NCBI RefSeq assembly: GCF_964030965.1
Contig: NZ_OZ034999.1
Coordinates: forward strand, 310,001-374,000
Source: Spiroplasma endosymbiont of Amphimallon solstitiale
Lineage (GTDB): Bacteria; Bacillota_I; Bacilli_A; Mycoplasmatales; VBWQ01
DNA: 64,000 nucleotides
Direction: 5' to 3'
Both the position numbers and the translations under genes were made by a program. Numbering within the stretch: the first letter of the stretch is position 1; every line of letters starts with the position of its first letter. The notes under the pieces are model-generated. The model did no database searches. It saw only the letters and a list, made by a program, of their open reading frames with translations, and was not told the origin of the DNA. Of the stretch, positions 1 through 10,571 are shown one piece after another.

Positions 1-720
1 AAGCAATTTTTTCATAATCTTCTGTATTTTTCTAATCAAGCAAAGCTTCGTTCTACAATTCATCTTTTTGGTAATACTACAAAAGTATGTAATTCATTAC
101 GTTTTATCACTTCAACATTTGCATTTATGATTGTTTTGATTTCAGAAGCAAATTTTTCACCAGTATAACCAGCATCTACTATTATTTTTTGAACTGCAGA
201 AAGATTTTCTTTTTCATTTTCAATCATTATTATAGCGCTATTACGATCTGTTTTTTCTGCTGTGGTTATGTAAATTGCATGTGGTAAACCTTGAGAATCA
301 ACAACAATATGACGTTTTATGCCTGAAATCTTTTTACCAGCATCATAACCTTTATTTTCAGTAGTATCTGTATTTTTAACACTTTGCGAATCAATTATAC
401 AAAAACTAGTTTGTTCTTTGCGATTATTATTGATACGAACTTTTTTAACTAATTTTTTTTAAAATTAATTGCAATACACTAGGTTCTTTACCATTATTTT
501 TACTTCAAATTTGAAAATAATAATATACAGTTTGTCATTTTGGAAAATTTTTTGGTAGCATTCTTCATTGACAACCACTTTTTAATACATATAAAATTGC
601 ACAAAATACTTCATATAAATCTAAACTTCTTGGTTTTGTTTTCTTTTTGCTATTTTCTAAAATTGATTTTATGTTCTCAAATTGTTCTTTGGTGACATGA
701 CTTGGATAATTTTTATGCAT
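1..720 (-). CDS. IS5-family transposase, two overlapping frames
   Basis: DDE transposase of the IS5/IS427 type. ORF A starts at 720 (MHKNYPSHVTKEQFENIKSI) and ends at 445; it carries the CQWRMLP segment typical of the N-terminal domain. ORF B continues with CIIDSQSVKNTDTT (catalytic Asp) and later VDAGYTGEKF (second Asp) and the WIVERSFAW motif. The frames are joined at an A8 run (453-460, read on the minus strand), where dropping one A or a +1 shift restores the frame. The same A8 is present in the copy at 25.4-26.1 kb, so this looks like programmed frameshifting or slippage rather than decay. The C-terminus is outside the window. Confidence 0.8.
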
Positions 721-786
721 ATATACCTCTTATTTTAAAATATATAATCATTTTACATTATTTTCGAAAAGATTCTAAACAGGTTC
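1..786 (-). mobile_element. IS5-family (IS427-like) element, copy A, left end outside window
   Basis: The sequence is near-identical to the element at 25429-26200. The right end reads GATTCTAAACAGGTTC, the inverted complement of the GAACCTG left end seen at 7114, and is followed by TAA, a possible target duplication. About 80 bp of the left end lie beyond the window. It interrupts the repeat protein that continues at 787. Confidence 0.85.
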
Positions 787-1496
787 TAAGAAATCGAGAA
801 TATGCTCAAAGACCTGAAGTAAAAGAAAAAAAACGAGAATATGATAAAAAAAGATATCAACGCAAGAAAGAACAAATACAAGAATATTTTAAAAAATCTG
901 AAGTGAAGGCAAGAAAGCAAGAATATAATAAAAAATGATGTCATCAAAATAAAGAAAAAATAAAAGAGTATGTTCAAAGGCCAGAAGTGAAGGCAAGAAT
1001 GAAAGAATATAATAAAAAATGATATCAATGCTATAAAGAAAAAAAGCAAAAACAAAGAGAATTGCAATCTAGTCATGTTTCTACTTTAAAACAAAATTTT
1101 GATTTAAGCAGTTTTAATTGTGATGATATGTGTAGTGAACAAATAAAAAATATTGCATGAGATGTTTTAGAATTACAACTTTATTCAGAAACACAAGAAA
1201 CAGAATTAGATAAGTTGTTAGAGGAAAAAGAATTTGAATATATGGCTAATGAAGAACAAAGTTCGGTACTAAGTAGTGAAAATTTGTCATCTAATTTAAT
1301 TTTTGATGATATGTGTGATGAACAAATTATAAAAGATATATCAAATAATTTAGAATTAGATCAATCTATTGAACAATTGTTACTTAGTGAAAAAATAGCA
1401 GAACAAAACTTTGAATGAAATAATAGTATTCTATTTGCAAGTAATTTAGATAGTGATATTTATGATTATAATTCAGTAACGAGACTTATTCCTTAA
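787..1496 (+). pseudogene. Basic repeat protein, 5'-truncated by IS5
   Basis: Open with UGA as Trp from the IS5 junction to TAA at 1494-1496, with no start left. The first ~85 residues are Lys/Arg/Glu-rich imperfect repeats with the core EYxQRPEVKxR..EY.KK.YQ. The second half is acidic and contains two copies of a DDMC(D/S)EQI motif spaced ~65 residues apart. I do not recognise the family. No membrane segment or signal is visible in what remains. The missing 5' part should lie upstream of the IS5 copy, outside the window. Confidence 0.6.
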
Positions 1497-1648
1497 TTAA
1501 ATATTAATTTTAATTGTTAATTTTTACTTAAACTTAAAAAAATAAAATTTTATAGTTGAATTTTTGGGAAACACAAAGTACTTTTTTAATTACAAAACAA
1601 GTCTAGTGTAAAATAATTAGGTATAGGAATATTGGGGGTGTTTATTTT

Positions 1649-2377
1649 ATGGCATTATTAGTGGCACATCGTGGATTTCGTTCTACAGAAGGTGAAAATC
1701 GAATCATTGATTTCCAAAATGCTTTGAAAATTTGCCAAGCAGTAGAGTTTGATATTCGATTAACAAAAGATAATAAAGTAATTATTTTTCATGATGATAC
1801 ATTTGAAAGAATTGCCAATAATAAAAGTGAGGTTAGTAGTTTATTATATGAAGAAATTATTAATTTGGAATTTTTTAAAAATAATAAAGAATGAATTCCA
1901 CCATTATTTAATGATTTTATTGAAAAATTAAGTAAAAATTATCAAATGATTAATGTTGAAATTAAAGAAGAAATTAATCGTAAATATACCTCAAATCAAT
2001 TAATGGTTATTTTTTCAGAAATTAAAAAATTAGAAAAAAAAAGTAAAGCCGAAATTATTGTTTCTTCATTTAATCACCAGTTATTAAACGAAATTGTTAA
2101 AAGAATTAAATATCCTATGAAAAAAGGTTATTTATTTGAAAATAAAAATGATTTTAGTGAGAGGTATATTAAAAACTTTGATTATTTGCATACTTCAATT
2201 TCCGTAGTTTTAGATTTTGAAATGATTAGTAAGTTAAAAAAATTAAAAAAACCGTTAAATATATGAACATTTAAGAGTGATGAAGAAGCTGTGAAGATAA
2301 ATGAAATCTATGGTAATCAAGTAGCTGGCTATATTAGTGATAATCCTAAATTATTATGAAAGCAGAAAAATAAATAA
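1649..2377 (+). CDS. glpQ: Glycerophosphodiester phosphodiesterase
   Basis: 242 aa, GDPD family (TIM barrel), hydrolysing glycerophosphodiesters to glycerol-3-phosphate and an alcohol. The N-terminus shows the family signature: HRGFRSTEGEN (catalytic His, HRG..EN) at about residues 7-17, EFDIRLTKD (metal-binding Glu/Asp) and the second catalytic His in FHDDTFER. There is no signal peptide, so it is probably cytosolic. It is preceded by GGGGGTG. Its TAA overlaps the ATG of the MFS permease (TAATG), which implies translational coupling and suggests the permease imports the substrate. In mollicutes this pathway can feed glycerol-3-phosphate oxidation and H2O2 production (known biology, not seen here). 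Confidence 0.88.
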
Positions 2378-3825
2378 TGAAGATATTTTTAAGTAAATGT
2401 TGAAAAAGTTTTACGCACAACTTGGATAGTAAAACTATTTTGATTATTAGCATTTTAGCTTTATCTGATTTATTTGTTTTTAGTGGAGTGCTTTATTTAC
2501 GATATATTATTCCTAACTTTAATCAGTATATTAATTTAAATCAAGATGAGTTTGATTTTGTTGTTGCTATTTATGGTTTTGTTGCTCTTATTTCTAGAAT
2601 TCCAGGCGGTTGACTTACTGATCGTTTTAGTGCAAAAAAAATAATGATAGTATCACTTATAATAACTGGATTATGTGGTTTATGATGAACATTAATAATT
2701 CAACTTAATATGGATAAAAATATACGAATGATTCAATTGTATATTATTTATACAATATGGGGTATTTCGATTGCGGGACTTTTTTGAGCACCACTTTGAA
2801 AATTAGTATCACAGAATGTAACAAAAGAACAACAAGGTGTTGCTTATGGTCTTGAAGGCACAGTTTTGGGATTATTTGGTTTAATTTTTATTGCTGGAAT
2901 TGCAACAGGAATAACAATTTTAACTAAAAATTTACAAAATCAGTATGGTCAAAATGATTTTATTACAAAAATACCATTTTTAGTTTTTGCTTATTTTATT
3001 TGTGGTATGGTACTTATAATGGCATTATTAGTTTGAATATTTATTCCTAATAAAAAACGTGAAGAAACAGAAATTATTTGAAAAGAAAAAATAATTTCAC
3101 TATTTCAACCAATGAAATTTTTACGAGTTTGACTTTGTGGTATTTTTGTTTTTGGAATGTACATGTTCCAGTCTACTTTTGCATATTATATGAAAGATGC
3201 TTTAACAGAAGTTGGTGTTACTGTTGGTGTAGTAACTATTCTTGGTGGAATTCGTTCATATGGTTTAAGATTTTTAGTTGCTAGTCCAATTGGTCGTTGA
3301 GCTGATAAGTGAAAGTCTTACGTTTTGGGTTTAATATTTTTATTATTAGTTGGAATGATTGCATGTTCTTTATATGTAGTTATCCCTGGTTGAGGTAATG
3401 CTTGATTTTTACAGTCATCAAAAGCAGTTCAAATTTTATTTCAATTTATAATGTGTTTACTTTTTATGTTTATTGGTTGTGTAGGTTGAGCATTATTGAC
3501 GTTAAGATTTGTTCAAGTTGGAGAATTACCAATGGAAAAAAATAGTTATGCTAGTACAATATCATTAATTTCTTGAATTGCTTTTACTCCAGATGCTTGA
3601 TTTAATTATGTTGCTTCAGCCATTGGAAAATTGCCAAATAATTCTTATGTGGTTGATGGTCATCGAAATTATTCATTGCAGGGAATTCAAATTTTATTAA
3701 TTATTGCTATCGTTTGTGTTTTAGTTGGTTTAATTGCCGGAATAATTATTTATATTTTAAATAAACGAGAGTTAAAGAAACTAAATAAAACTTCATTTCG
3801 TTTTCGTGAGTTAGGAAACGTTTAA
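2377..3825 (+). CDS. MFS permease, probably for glycerophosphodiesters
   Basis: 482 aa polytopic membrane protein. The ATG at 2377 overlaps the preceding stop codon and gives MKIFLSKCWKSF before the first membrane segment; a start at TTG 2422 would be shorter. The loop 2-3 motif GGWLTDRFSAKK matches MFS motif A, and GRWADKWK is the matching loop 8-9 motif. About twelve hydrophobic segments are visible, ending in a basic tail (NKRELKKLNK). Many UGA Trp codons. Coupling to the phosphodiesterase suggests uptake of glycerophosphocholine-like compounds; substrate is inference. Confidence 0.8.
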
Positions 3826-3882
3826 TTATTTAATTTAATTAAATGATAATATTTTATAAAACTTGAAAATAAGTATATTAAA

Positions 3883-3902
3883 GATTCTCTTATAAAAGAG
3901 AA
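3883..3902 (+). terminator. Short hairpin after the MFS gene
   Basis: TTCTCTT-ATAA-AAGAGAA can form a 7-bp stem just upstream of the next promoter. There is no clear T-run, so termination is only a suggestion. Confidence 0.35.
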
Positions 3903-3913
3903 ACATATCATTA

Positions 3914-3942
3914 TTTACATTTTCTTCTTTTTGGTTTATAAT
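3914..3942 (+). promoter_or_regulatory. Sigma-70-type promoter of the ABC operon
   Basis: TTTACA (3914-3919), 17-bp spacer, TATAAT (3937-3942), 34 bp before the ATG at 3976. One of the best promoter matches in the window. Confidence 0.7.
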
Positions 3943-3975
3943 AATTTCATGAATTAATTTAGTTTGGAGGAAAAT

Positions 3976-4881
3976 ATGAATATAATTCAATTAAAAAATT
4001 TAACTAAAGAATATTCTCCAAATATTGGTTGTTTTGATATTAATCTTTCAATCAACAAAGGTGAAGTTTATGGTTTTATTGGCCCTAATGGTGCTGGAAA
4101 AACTACTGTTATTAGACAAATGATAGGTTTTATTAAATCTGATACTGGCTTTGCAAAGATTTTAGATTATGATTGTTGAAAAGAATCGGCAAAAATTATG
4201 GAATTTCTTGGCTATTTAGCTGGTGAAGTAACATTGCCTGATTATATGTCAGGAATTGTTTATTTAAAGACAGTAGCTAATATTAGAAAAAATATTTCTT
4301 GGGCATATGTTGAAAAATTAATTAATTATTTTGAACTTGATGCAAAAAGAAAAATTAAAAAAATGTCTAAGGGTATGAAACAAAAAGTAGCGATTATTTC
4401 AGCTTTTATGCATAAACCAAAAGTTTTAGTTTTAGATGAACCAACTTCAGGTTTAGATCCTTTAATGCAAGAAAGGTTTAATACTTTAATTAGAAATTCT
4501 AAAAATGAAGGTGCAACAATATTTATGAGTTCCCATATTTTTGGCGAAATTGAAAATATATGTGATAAAGTTGCTGTTATTAAAAAAGGGAAAATAATTT
4601 CTGAAATATCAATTAAGGAAATACAAAATTCTGCTAAGAAAAATTATGAAATTAAATTTTCAACAGTGAAAGATTATAATGATTTCTTAAATAAAAAATG
4701 AGATATTATTGAAAAAAATAATATAACAAAAGTTATTAAAGTGAATGTTTTAAGTACTAATGTTGATAAGTTTTTAAAAGAATTATCACTTTATAAAGTT
4801 GATAATTTTAAAGAATTACCATTTAGTTTAGAAGAATATTTTATTAAATTTTATAAGGATGAGGTAAATTTTAATGATTAA
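3976..4881 (+). CDS. ABC transporter ATP-binding protein
   Basis: 301 aa. Walker A GPNGAGKTT at about residues 37-45, a degenerate signature MSKGMKQK at ~133, Walker B VLVLDEPTSGLDP at ~153 and the switch His in MSSHI. It belongs to the CcmA/NatA-like type that pairs with ABC-2 permeases. The start is ATG after GGAGG (3967-3971). An in-frame TTG at 3964 lies ahead of the ribosome site and is unlikely. The stop overlaps the permease start by 8 bp. Direction and substrate cannot be told from sequence; export of a lipid, drug or peptide is usual for this class. Confidence 0.9.
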
Positions 4882-5737
4882 TTTTAGATTTGTTAAAACA
4901 CAATTTAAAAATGTTAAAATTCCATTAATATTATTTTTTATAATTTTATGTATTTTAATAGCTCCCATTTTAACACAAGATTATCTTGCTCCAACTATTA
5001 CATTCATTGGTGAAGAACATGGAGTATCATGTTTAGGTGGATTAGGTGCCATGACTTATTTTAATTTTGTTTTTTTTGGTATTCCGGGGTTAATATTAAT
5101 TTTTTCTTTTAGTTTAATTTTAAATCATATTTTAGTTTCTAAAGAAATTGATAAAGGTTATTTAGCTTCATGATTAACAATGCCAATGTCTAGAAAAACT
5201 ATTTTAAATTCAAAACTTTTTGTTTTGCTTTCTTCAATATTAATATTATATGGTTCGGCTTTTGTTTTTCAATTAATTATTTTTCCAATTAGATTTCAAG
5301 ATTTTAAACTTCAAGAATTTGGATATCTTGTTTTATATAATTTGGGTTTAATATTATTGGCTTTACTTTGAGCATCAATTAATTGAACTTTTATTAGTTA
5401 CTTTAATAAGTCAGTTATTTCTCTTTCAGTAGCAACAGGTATTTCAACAGTATTTATTTTGTTTCAAATAATGACATTATTCTCTTCTATTCCTGAAGTT
5501 GAGTACCTTAAATATTTTAAATATATGACAATTGCTTCTTTATTAAATTCTCCATTTAAGTTTGGTGATATTCCAAATATAACACCTGCTCCGGGTGTTA
5601 CAGAAGTAGCAAAAGCACCGATTTTTTCTATTAGAGCATTAGATTTTGCTTGACAATATCCAATAATATTAATAGTACCTCTTGGTTTATTTCCATTAGG
5701 AAATTATTTTCTTATTAAAAAAGATTTATCTTTGTAA
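4874..5737 (+). CDS. ABC-2 type permease
   Basis: 287 aa membrane protein with about six hydrophobic segments. The pattern after the second segment (VSKEIDKGYLASWLTMPMSRKTILNSK split around residues 94-117) is typical of ABC-2 permeases, where an E.(K/R)G.L....sR..... loop follows TM2. A large extracytoplasmic loop lies between TM1 and TM2. Translationally coupled to the ATPase (8-bp overlap) and followed by a strong terminator, so the two genes form a complete transporter operon. Confidence 0.82.
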
Positions 5738-5769
5738 ATTGATAATATTGTTTAATAAATGAGTTTAAT

Positions 5770-5801
5770 AAAAATGTCTTTAAAGTTTTAAAGACATTTT
5801 T
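5770..5801 (+). terminator. Intrinsic terminator of the ABC operon
   Basis: AAAAATGTCTTTA / TAAAGACATTTTT, a 13-bp stem with a 6-nt loop and T-run. It can work in both directions, but the DUF285 gene ends 50 bp further on. Confidence 0.85.
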
Positions 5802-5850
5802 ATTTATTTAATGTCAATAAGATATTACTTTTTTATTAAAATTTTTGATT

Positions 5851-6609
5851 TTAGTTTTTAAATTTTGGTAATTTATTAGAATTATCAATTCCTGAATTAA
5901 GACTAAAACGTTTATGCTCTGTTACTTTTTCTACATTTCATGTTGAAAGGTCTTGGTTAAATTTTGAAGCACCATAAAACATATATCCCATATGTGTTAC
6001 ATTTGAAACATTTCAGTTTGCAATACTTTTATTAAATGAATAAGCATTAAAAAACATAGAACTCATATTTGTTACTTTTGAAGTATTTCATTTTCAAATA
6101 CTTTTATTAAATGATGTAGCGCCATAAAACATAGCTCACATAGTTGTTACTTTTGAAGTATTTCAATTTAGAATTTCTTGATTAAATGCTGAAGCACCAT
6201 AAAACATGCCGTCCATATTTGTTATATTAGAAGTGTCTCACTTTGAAATGTCTTGGTTAAATTTTAATGCATTAAAAAACATATCGCATAGAGATGTTAT
6301 TTCTGGTGGTAATTGTTCTGGAACTTTTTCGATTGTTTTTGGCATTCTGACAACTTGAATTTCTTCTTGTTCATTTTTAAAAAATCCAATTTGAATAACT
6401 TCTTTACTATTTATATTTGACAAATCTCTTTCACTAGTTGTTATTTCTTTGCCATCTTTGTCAATGTAAATTGTATCTTGCTGTGTTTTATTTTCAATAT
6501 AATTAGTTGTAATATTAGTTTTTTGTAAAGTTGTGTTTAAGAAACTAGTTAAATTACTTGTGGTTGTTGCAAGTGTTAAAACACTTAATATTTTGATTAA
6601 TATTTTCAT
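5851..6609 (-). CDS. Exported DUF285 (BspA-like) repeat protein
   Basis: 252 aa. The hydrophobic N-terminus (MKILIKILSVLTLATTTSNL) looks like a signal peptide, with no lipobox Cys. From about residue 105 there are five copies of a ~25-residue unit with core W(D/N)(T/V)S(N/K)(V/I)T.M..MFY.A..FN..I, the DUF285 repeats that in mycoplasmas are called PARCEL-encoded and occur on surface proteins. The DNA units are themselves near repeats (5930-6260). Strong ribosome site AAAGGAG before ATG at 6609. Probably a surface protein; ligand unknown. Confidence 0.8.
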
Positions 6610-6722
6610 TAAGATCTCCTTTTTTTGTTTTCCCCAATAACTTCTTAAGTTTAAGAAGTTAATTATATTTTAAGTCGTTTAAAAATAAATGCAATAAGTG
6701 TTTAGTTTATGATAGAAATAAA

Positions 6723-6757
6723 AAATAACTAATCTCATTAATGAAATTAGTTATTTT
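6723..6757. terminator. Large bidirectional hairpin
   Basis: AAATAACTAAT..TCATTAATGA..ATTAGTTATTT forms a long, nearly perfect stem flanked by A and T runs. It lies between the start of the DUF285 gene and the 3' end of the broken gene at 6771. Confidence 0.75.
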
Positions 6758-6770
6758 TAAATATAAAAAT

Positions 6771-7113
6771 TTATTTAAATGGAGAACTATATGGATTGCT
6801 ATTTGCCCTTCTTTCTCATTGAGAACAACTAGGTATTTCATTAATTTTGATTTTATTAGTTTCATTTCATGAACCTTTTAATTTTTCACCAGTTTTTAAA
6901 ACTGTATCAAAAAGTATACCAAAAGTTCCATCATGATAAACAGATGGTTCATTCATACGTACATGTTTTAATTTTTCAAATTCTTGACTTTTTAATGCTT
7001 CTCGTTGTTTTCTTTCTTCTTGACAATATGGTCTATTTTTTATTACTTCTATTTGTTTATAATTATTTATTCATTTTTTTCTTCTTTTCGCAATTTTTGT
7101 TCTAATGGTCTTA
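6771..7113 (-). pseudogene. 3' part of an unknown gene split by the nested insertion
   Basis: Minus-strand frame ending in CCA TTT AAA TAA. It encodes a basic, coiled segment (YKQIEVIKNRPYCQEERKQ) followed by KLKHVRMNEPSVYHDGTFGI and a short C-terminus. The 5' part, with ATG at 26552 and a GGTGG ribosome site, lies 19 kb away on the other side of the IS5/IS1595/prophage nest. Removing the insertion and the TTA duplication rejoins the halves, although a one-base A-run indel (near 7081) is also needed to restore the frame. I do not recognise the family. Confidence 0.6.
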
Positions 7114-7213
7114 GAACCTGTTTAGAATCTTTTTAATAAAACTGAAATAAATGAAAGAACAACCATTTGTAAACTAGTATTTAGTTTTCTTTCACAATTT
7201 TTTCATAATCTTC
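7114..7213 (-). mobile_element. IS5-family copy B, left 100 bp
   Basis: Starts with GAACCTGTTTAGAATC, the inverted complement of the right end at 26200, with TTA on the outside of both ends (7111-7113 and 26201-26203). It encodes the last residues of transposase ORF B (stop at 7122-7124). The element is cut at 7213 by the IS1595-like insertion; its other part resumes at 25437. Confidence 0.85.
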
Positions 7214-8310
7214 TTTTAATTTTGTAGAAAAGTAGTGGTAAAATAAAAAAAGTCATCAACTTGACTTAAAATTTGATTTTATTAAATTTTGGGATTTATT
7301 TTTTTTACAAACTGAAATATAACACATTGGATTTTTGATAAGGGGTTAATCCGTAGTGTTGATATTTTCATTTCCATAAATTGAGGTAATTTTGAATATT
7401 GGTAAATCCAATGTCATGGTAATGAGTAATAAATTCTTTTAAACTTGATTGTATTTTACTGACATTACTTAATTTTTTATAATTTAATTCTTTATTTTCT
7501 TTTGATTTAAACTACTGGATAGTGGATTTAGTTTGTTTAGCTACTGTATCATATAATACTTGCATATCACAAACTATAATTGAATTTTCTTCGATAAGTT
7601 TCGATGTTAAGTTTTCTTGTACTCATTTTTTATTTAATCTTTTAGTATTTGTTGTTTGAGCATAGATATTTCGGTTTTCATCAATTGCCATTTGAATACA
7701 ACAATTTAAATCTTTAGCATTTTCTTCAATTCATTGTTTTCTTGGATCATTTGGATCTTTAAAGTTTCCTTTATGAATTTCTTTGATAAAAGTTTCGTCA
7801 ATTTCAATTCTAGCTTTTAATTTTACAAATTGATTTTGTGTTTTTACTAATTGTGTTGATTTCATAAATTTTTGACGATTAAATCAGGCAGTTTTATTTG
7901 TAGTATTAATAAATTGAGAAATAATATAAGCAGATTGACCTAAAGTAGCTATTTGTATCAATAAATCTCATTGATCATGAGATAAATGACTTCAATAAAA
8001 ATAATGATTTTTAAAAGCATGAAAAGTAATATTACAACTTTTACATTTATATCTTTGCTTATAATCTTTACTACCATATTTAGTACACAAAAAAGAACTA
8101 CAATCTGGACATTGAATCCCTTTCTCTTTGAATTTTTGTTCGACTGCTTCAAATTTTTCTTTTTTCTCAATTTGTTTAATTCTAGTTTTATTTTCTCTAA
8201 AAATCTCAATAAAATCTTTATCAGACAAATTATTTAAAATTTCTTTTACTGTATTTTATTCATTTAAAATCACCTTTTTAATATTAAAAATACCATATAA
8301 AAATATATTT
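7214..8310 (-). mobile_element. IS1595-like element, left part
   Basis: Left end TTTTAATTTTGTAGAAAAGT at 7214. The matching inverted end lies at 25403-25428 (26 identical bases, including TAGTGGTA). TAATCTTC is duplicated at 7206-7213 and 25429-25436. The 8-bp duplication and the zinc-ribbon plus DDE transposase fit the IS1595 family. The prophage interrupts it at 8311, upstream of the transposase. Confidence 0.78.
7305..8263 (-). pseudogene. IS1595-like transposase, inactivated
   Basis: Zinc ribbon CPDCSSFLCTKYGSKD with YKCKSCN (about residues 50-75), then an ISXO2-like catalytic core with IEIDETFIKE (first Asp) and IIVCDMQVLY (second Asp). Two lesions are visible. The ATG at 8263, which has a good AAAGGTG ribosome site, runs into TAA after five codons unless one base is added near 8250. 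A TAG stop at 7512-7514 is followed by ~70 further in-frame codons (FKSKENKELNYKKLSN...). This copy is therefore probably dead, although its ends match the active-looking 163-bp elements. Confidence 0.75.
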
Positions 8311-8500
8311 GGGACGGTAACAAAAACGGAGGATATAATTACTTATTAACCATTTCTTAAATTCTAGACAAGAAATAATTGTAATTATATGCAATTGTAA
8401 ATTTATCTTACTACTAATTAAAAATAATTACAACAAAAATACTTATATTACATTTTATTAAATGTTAAAATTAACAAATAAATTTAAGGAGATTTTAAAA

Positions 8501-8923
8501 ATGAAAATTTACAAACTTAAAAAATTACAGTTAATAACTGTATTACTATTTATTTTAACTCTTTTAATTATTACTACTGCTTTAATATTAATTGGTATTT
8601 CAAATTTCAATTATCATAATCATGAACAAATTAAAATTATAAATGGATTTAATATTTTAAAAATTTATAGTACATATTCTATTTTATGTCATTGTGCAAA
8701 TCATATATGTTTATGTCATATTTTTCAAAATAATCAAAATTATTATAATTGAATTCAATTGCAAATTGGAGTTATATTATTAATAATAGTAATACCAATT
8801 TTTATAGTTATAATTATAGCATTAACTTTTTTCATTATTGGTTTAAAAATGAAAATAAAAAATAATAATTTTTGAGACGCTATTGCAAATTGTGAAATAA
8901 TCAGTAATTATTATATTCATTAA
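8501..8923 (+). CDS. Small two-pass membrane protein in prophage 1
   Basis: 140 aa with AAGGAG ahead of ATG at 8501. One strongly hydrophobic segment lies near residues 12-34 and a second near 90-118. Between them is a Cys/His-rich stretch (CHCANHICLCHIF). The gene is plus-strand, opposite to the main phage operon, near the prophage end, and its stop is 2 bp from the stop of the transposase-like gene. No family recognised; a holin or host-modifying membrane protein is possible but unsupported. Confidence 0.6.
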
Positions 8924-8925
8924 AA

Positions 8926-10044
8926 TTATGTTTTCAAATTTATTTGATTGCACTTAAAAATAACCATTTTAATATAAATATTTATGCTATATGTTCTATT
9001 ACCAAGCATTTCTTTTAAAATATGTCAAATATTACTTTCAGTAAAACAACCAATATTTCACTTTGCACCTTGATTAACAATACCTTTTTTATTATTTTTA
9101 AAATATTGTTTTTTTAATTTTTTATGATTTTTTAATATTTCACTCATATATTTAATTAATTCATCATATTGACCATTTTCAATAAAAGTTCTACAAGTAT
9201 TATATTCATTTCAATATTTTCCCTTATTTCCAGCAATAATTCCTATATATAACTTTTTAACCAAATGGAATTTATCTAAAACAAATTCAGCACCTAAATA
9301 ATCTGCAACTTCTTTAATTCACCCAGCACTATCACCACAAATAATTATTTTTGCTTGTTCAAAATTTTCAAAAAATCTTTGTCCTTGTTGTAAAATAAAT
9401 TCAGCAGTTTTTTTAAATCCAAGTTTAGTTTTTGTTGGTCTTATTATTACATCTGCTCTTTTATTAACTAATGTATGATTAACATTATCTGTACAAAATA
9501 ATACTAAACGCATTGAATATTTACCAGAATTACGTTTAAATTTTCAAAATTTTCGATGTCCATCATCAATACTAATATAAATAAATTGATTTGGTTCTAA
9601 TTTTATTTTAGGAACATCTAATTTACTAACTTGATACTCTTGAAATATTCTACTAATACCGGTTGTACTAAATTTTGTTTGTTTCATAGTATGTAAAATA
9701 TCAATATATCTTTTTCCATCAGCAAAATGTTCAATAACATTATTTTTTATATCTTGGCAAGTTCTTTTATATTTAGGTAATTGCAATTCTTCATCTAATA
9801 AACAAACTCTTACTCATTTTTTTAATTTTTCATCATAGTATTTATAATCACGACATTTATAAGTGACAAGACCATTTATAGTATTTCTAGTTCTTGTTTT
9901 AATTTTAACTGGAATATATTTTTTATCTCTTTCTTTTAATATTCTTCAATCTGTTTTTTCTCATTGATTTTTTATATCATCTCTAAATGATTGATACATT
10001 CTTTCAGTTGCTTCTTTTAAAGTTCATAAATAATTAAAACTCAT
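8926..10044 (-). CDS. UPF0236 / ISLre2-type transposase-like protein
   Basis: 372 aa. The segments YISIDDGHRKFWKFKR, IICGDSAGWIKEVADYLGAEFVLDKFHL (split: CGDSAGWI and YLGAEFVLDKFHLVKK) and the C-terminal HILKEMLGNRTYS are characteristic of UPF0236/ISLre2 transposases; related 'ICE element transposase-like' proteins occur in mollicutes. The Asp residues of DDGH and GDSAG and the Glu of GAEF are candidates for the catalytic triad. No stop or frameshift is visible. Its 3' end touches the neighbouring phage-side gene, leaving no room for an IS end, so it may be a resident prophage gene rather than a separate IS. Confidence 0.8.
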
Positions 10045-10473
10045 ATTTAACTCTCCTAATCTGTTTTTTTATACTAATTATTAATTTTAATTTACATAAA
10101 TTTAAAGTGTGAAAATATTATAAATAACATTAATAATTTATTTTATCCATAATAATCCACATAAAAACGTAATTATGAATAAAATAATGGTATTCCGAAA
10201 AAAAAGTACTTTCATATTTTCCATATAATAAACAAGTGACATACAATTAATAGTATTGGTCTCATAAAATAAACACCTTTAATTTAGGTGTTATTTTGCG
10301 TTTAAATTTATACTTGTAAAAAATAAGCAAATAAATATAAATATTTTAAAAAATATATATACTTATATATAGATTTTAGAGTTTAGAATGAGATTTAAAA
10401 AATAATAGAATTTTTACAATTAAAAAAAATAAATTAAAAAGTATTTTTTCTTTTTTAATTATTTTTTATATTT
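10045..10473. other. Noncoding AT-rich stretch
   Basis: No credible gene. It holds the hairpin described at 10266 and short homopolymers. It ends in TTTTTTATATTT, similar to the sequence before IS30 copy 4 in prophage 2, which suggests both IS30 copies occupy the same prophage site. Confidence 0.5.
10266..10297. terminator. Hairpin with T-run
   Basis: AAAATAAACACCT / AGGTGTTATTTT with a 7-nt loop, upstream of the transposase-like gene. It could terminate transcripts in either direction. Confidence 0.6.
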
Positions 10474-10571
10474 CCTGAATTGTAAAATTAAAAAGGACAC
10501 TTATATAAAAATTAAATTGTGTTAATTCTATAATTAAGAAAAGAAAGGAATTAGCACAATGTATAAGTATC

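Noticed and set aside
786-1076. Minus-strand Phe/Ile-rich ORF
   Set aside because: Antisense shadow of the Lys/Glu-rich repeat protein.
7986-8237. Plus-strand ORFs at 7986-8349
   Set aside because: Shadows of the IS1595-like transposase on the other strand; Phe/Ile-rich without motifs.
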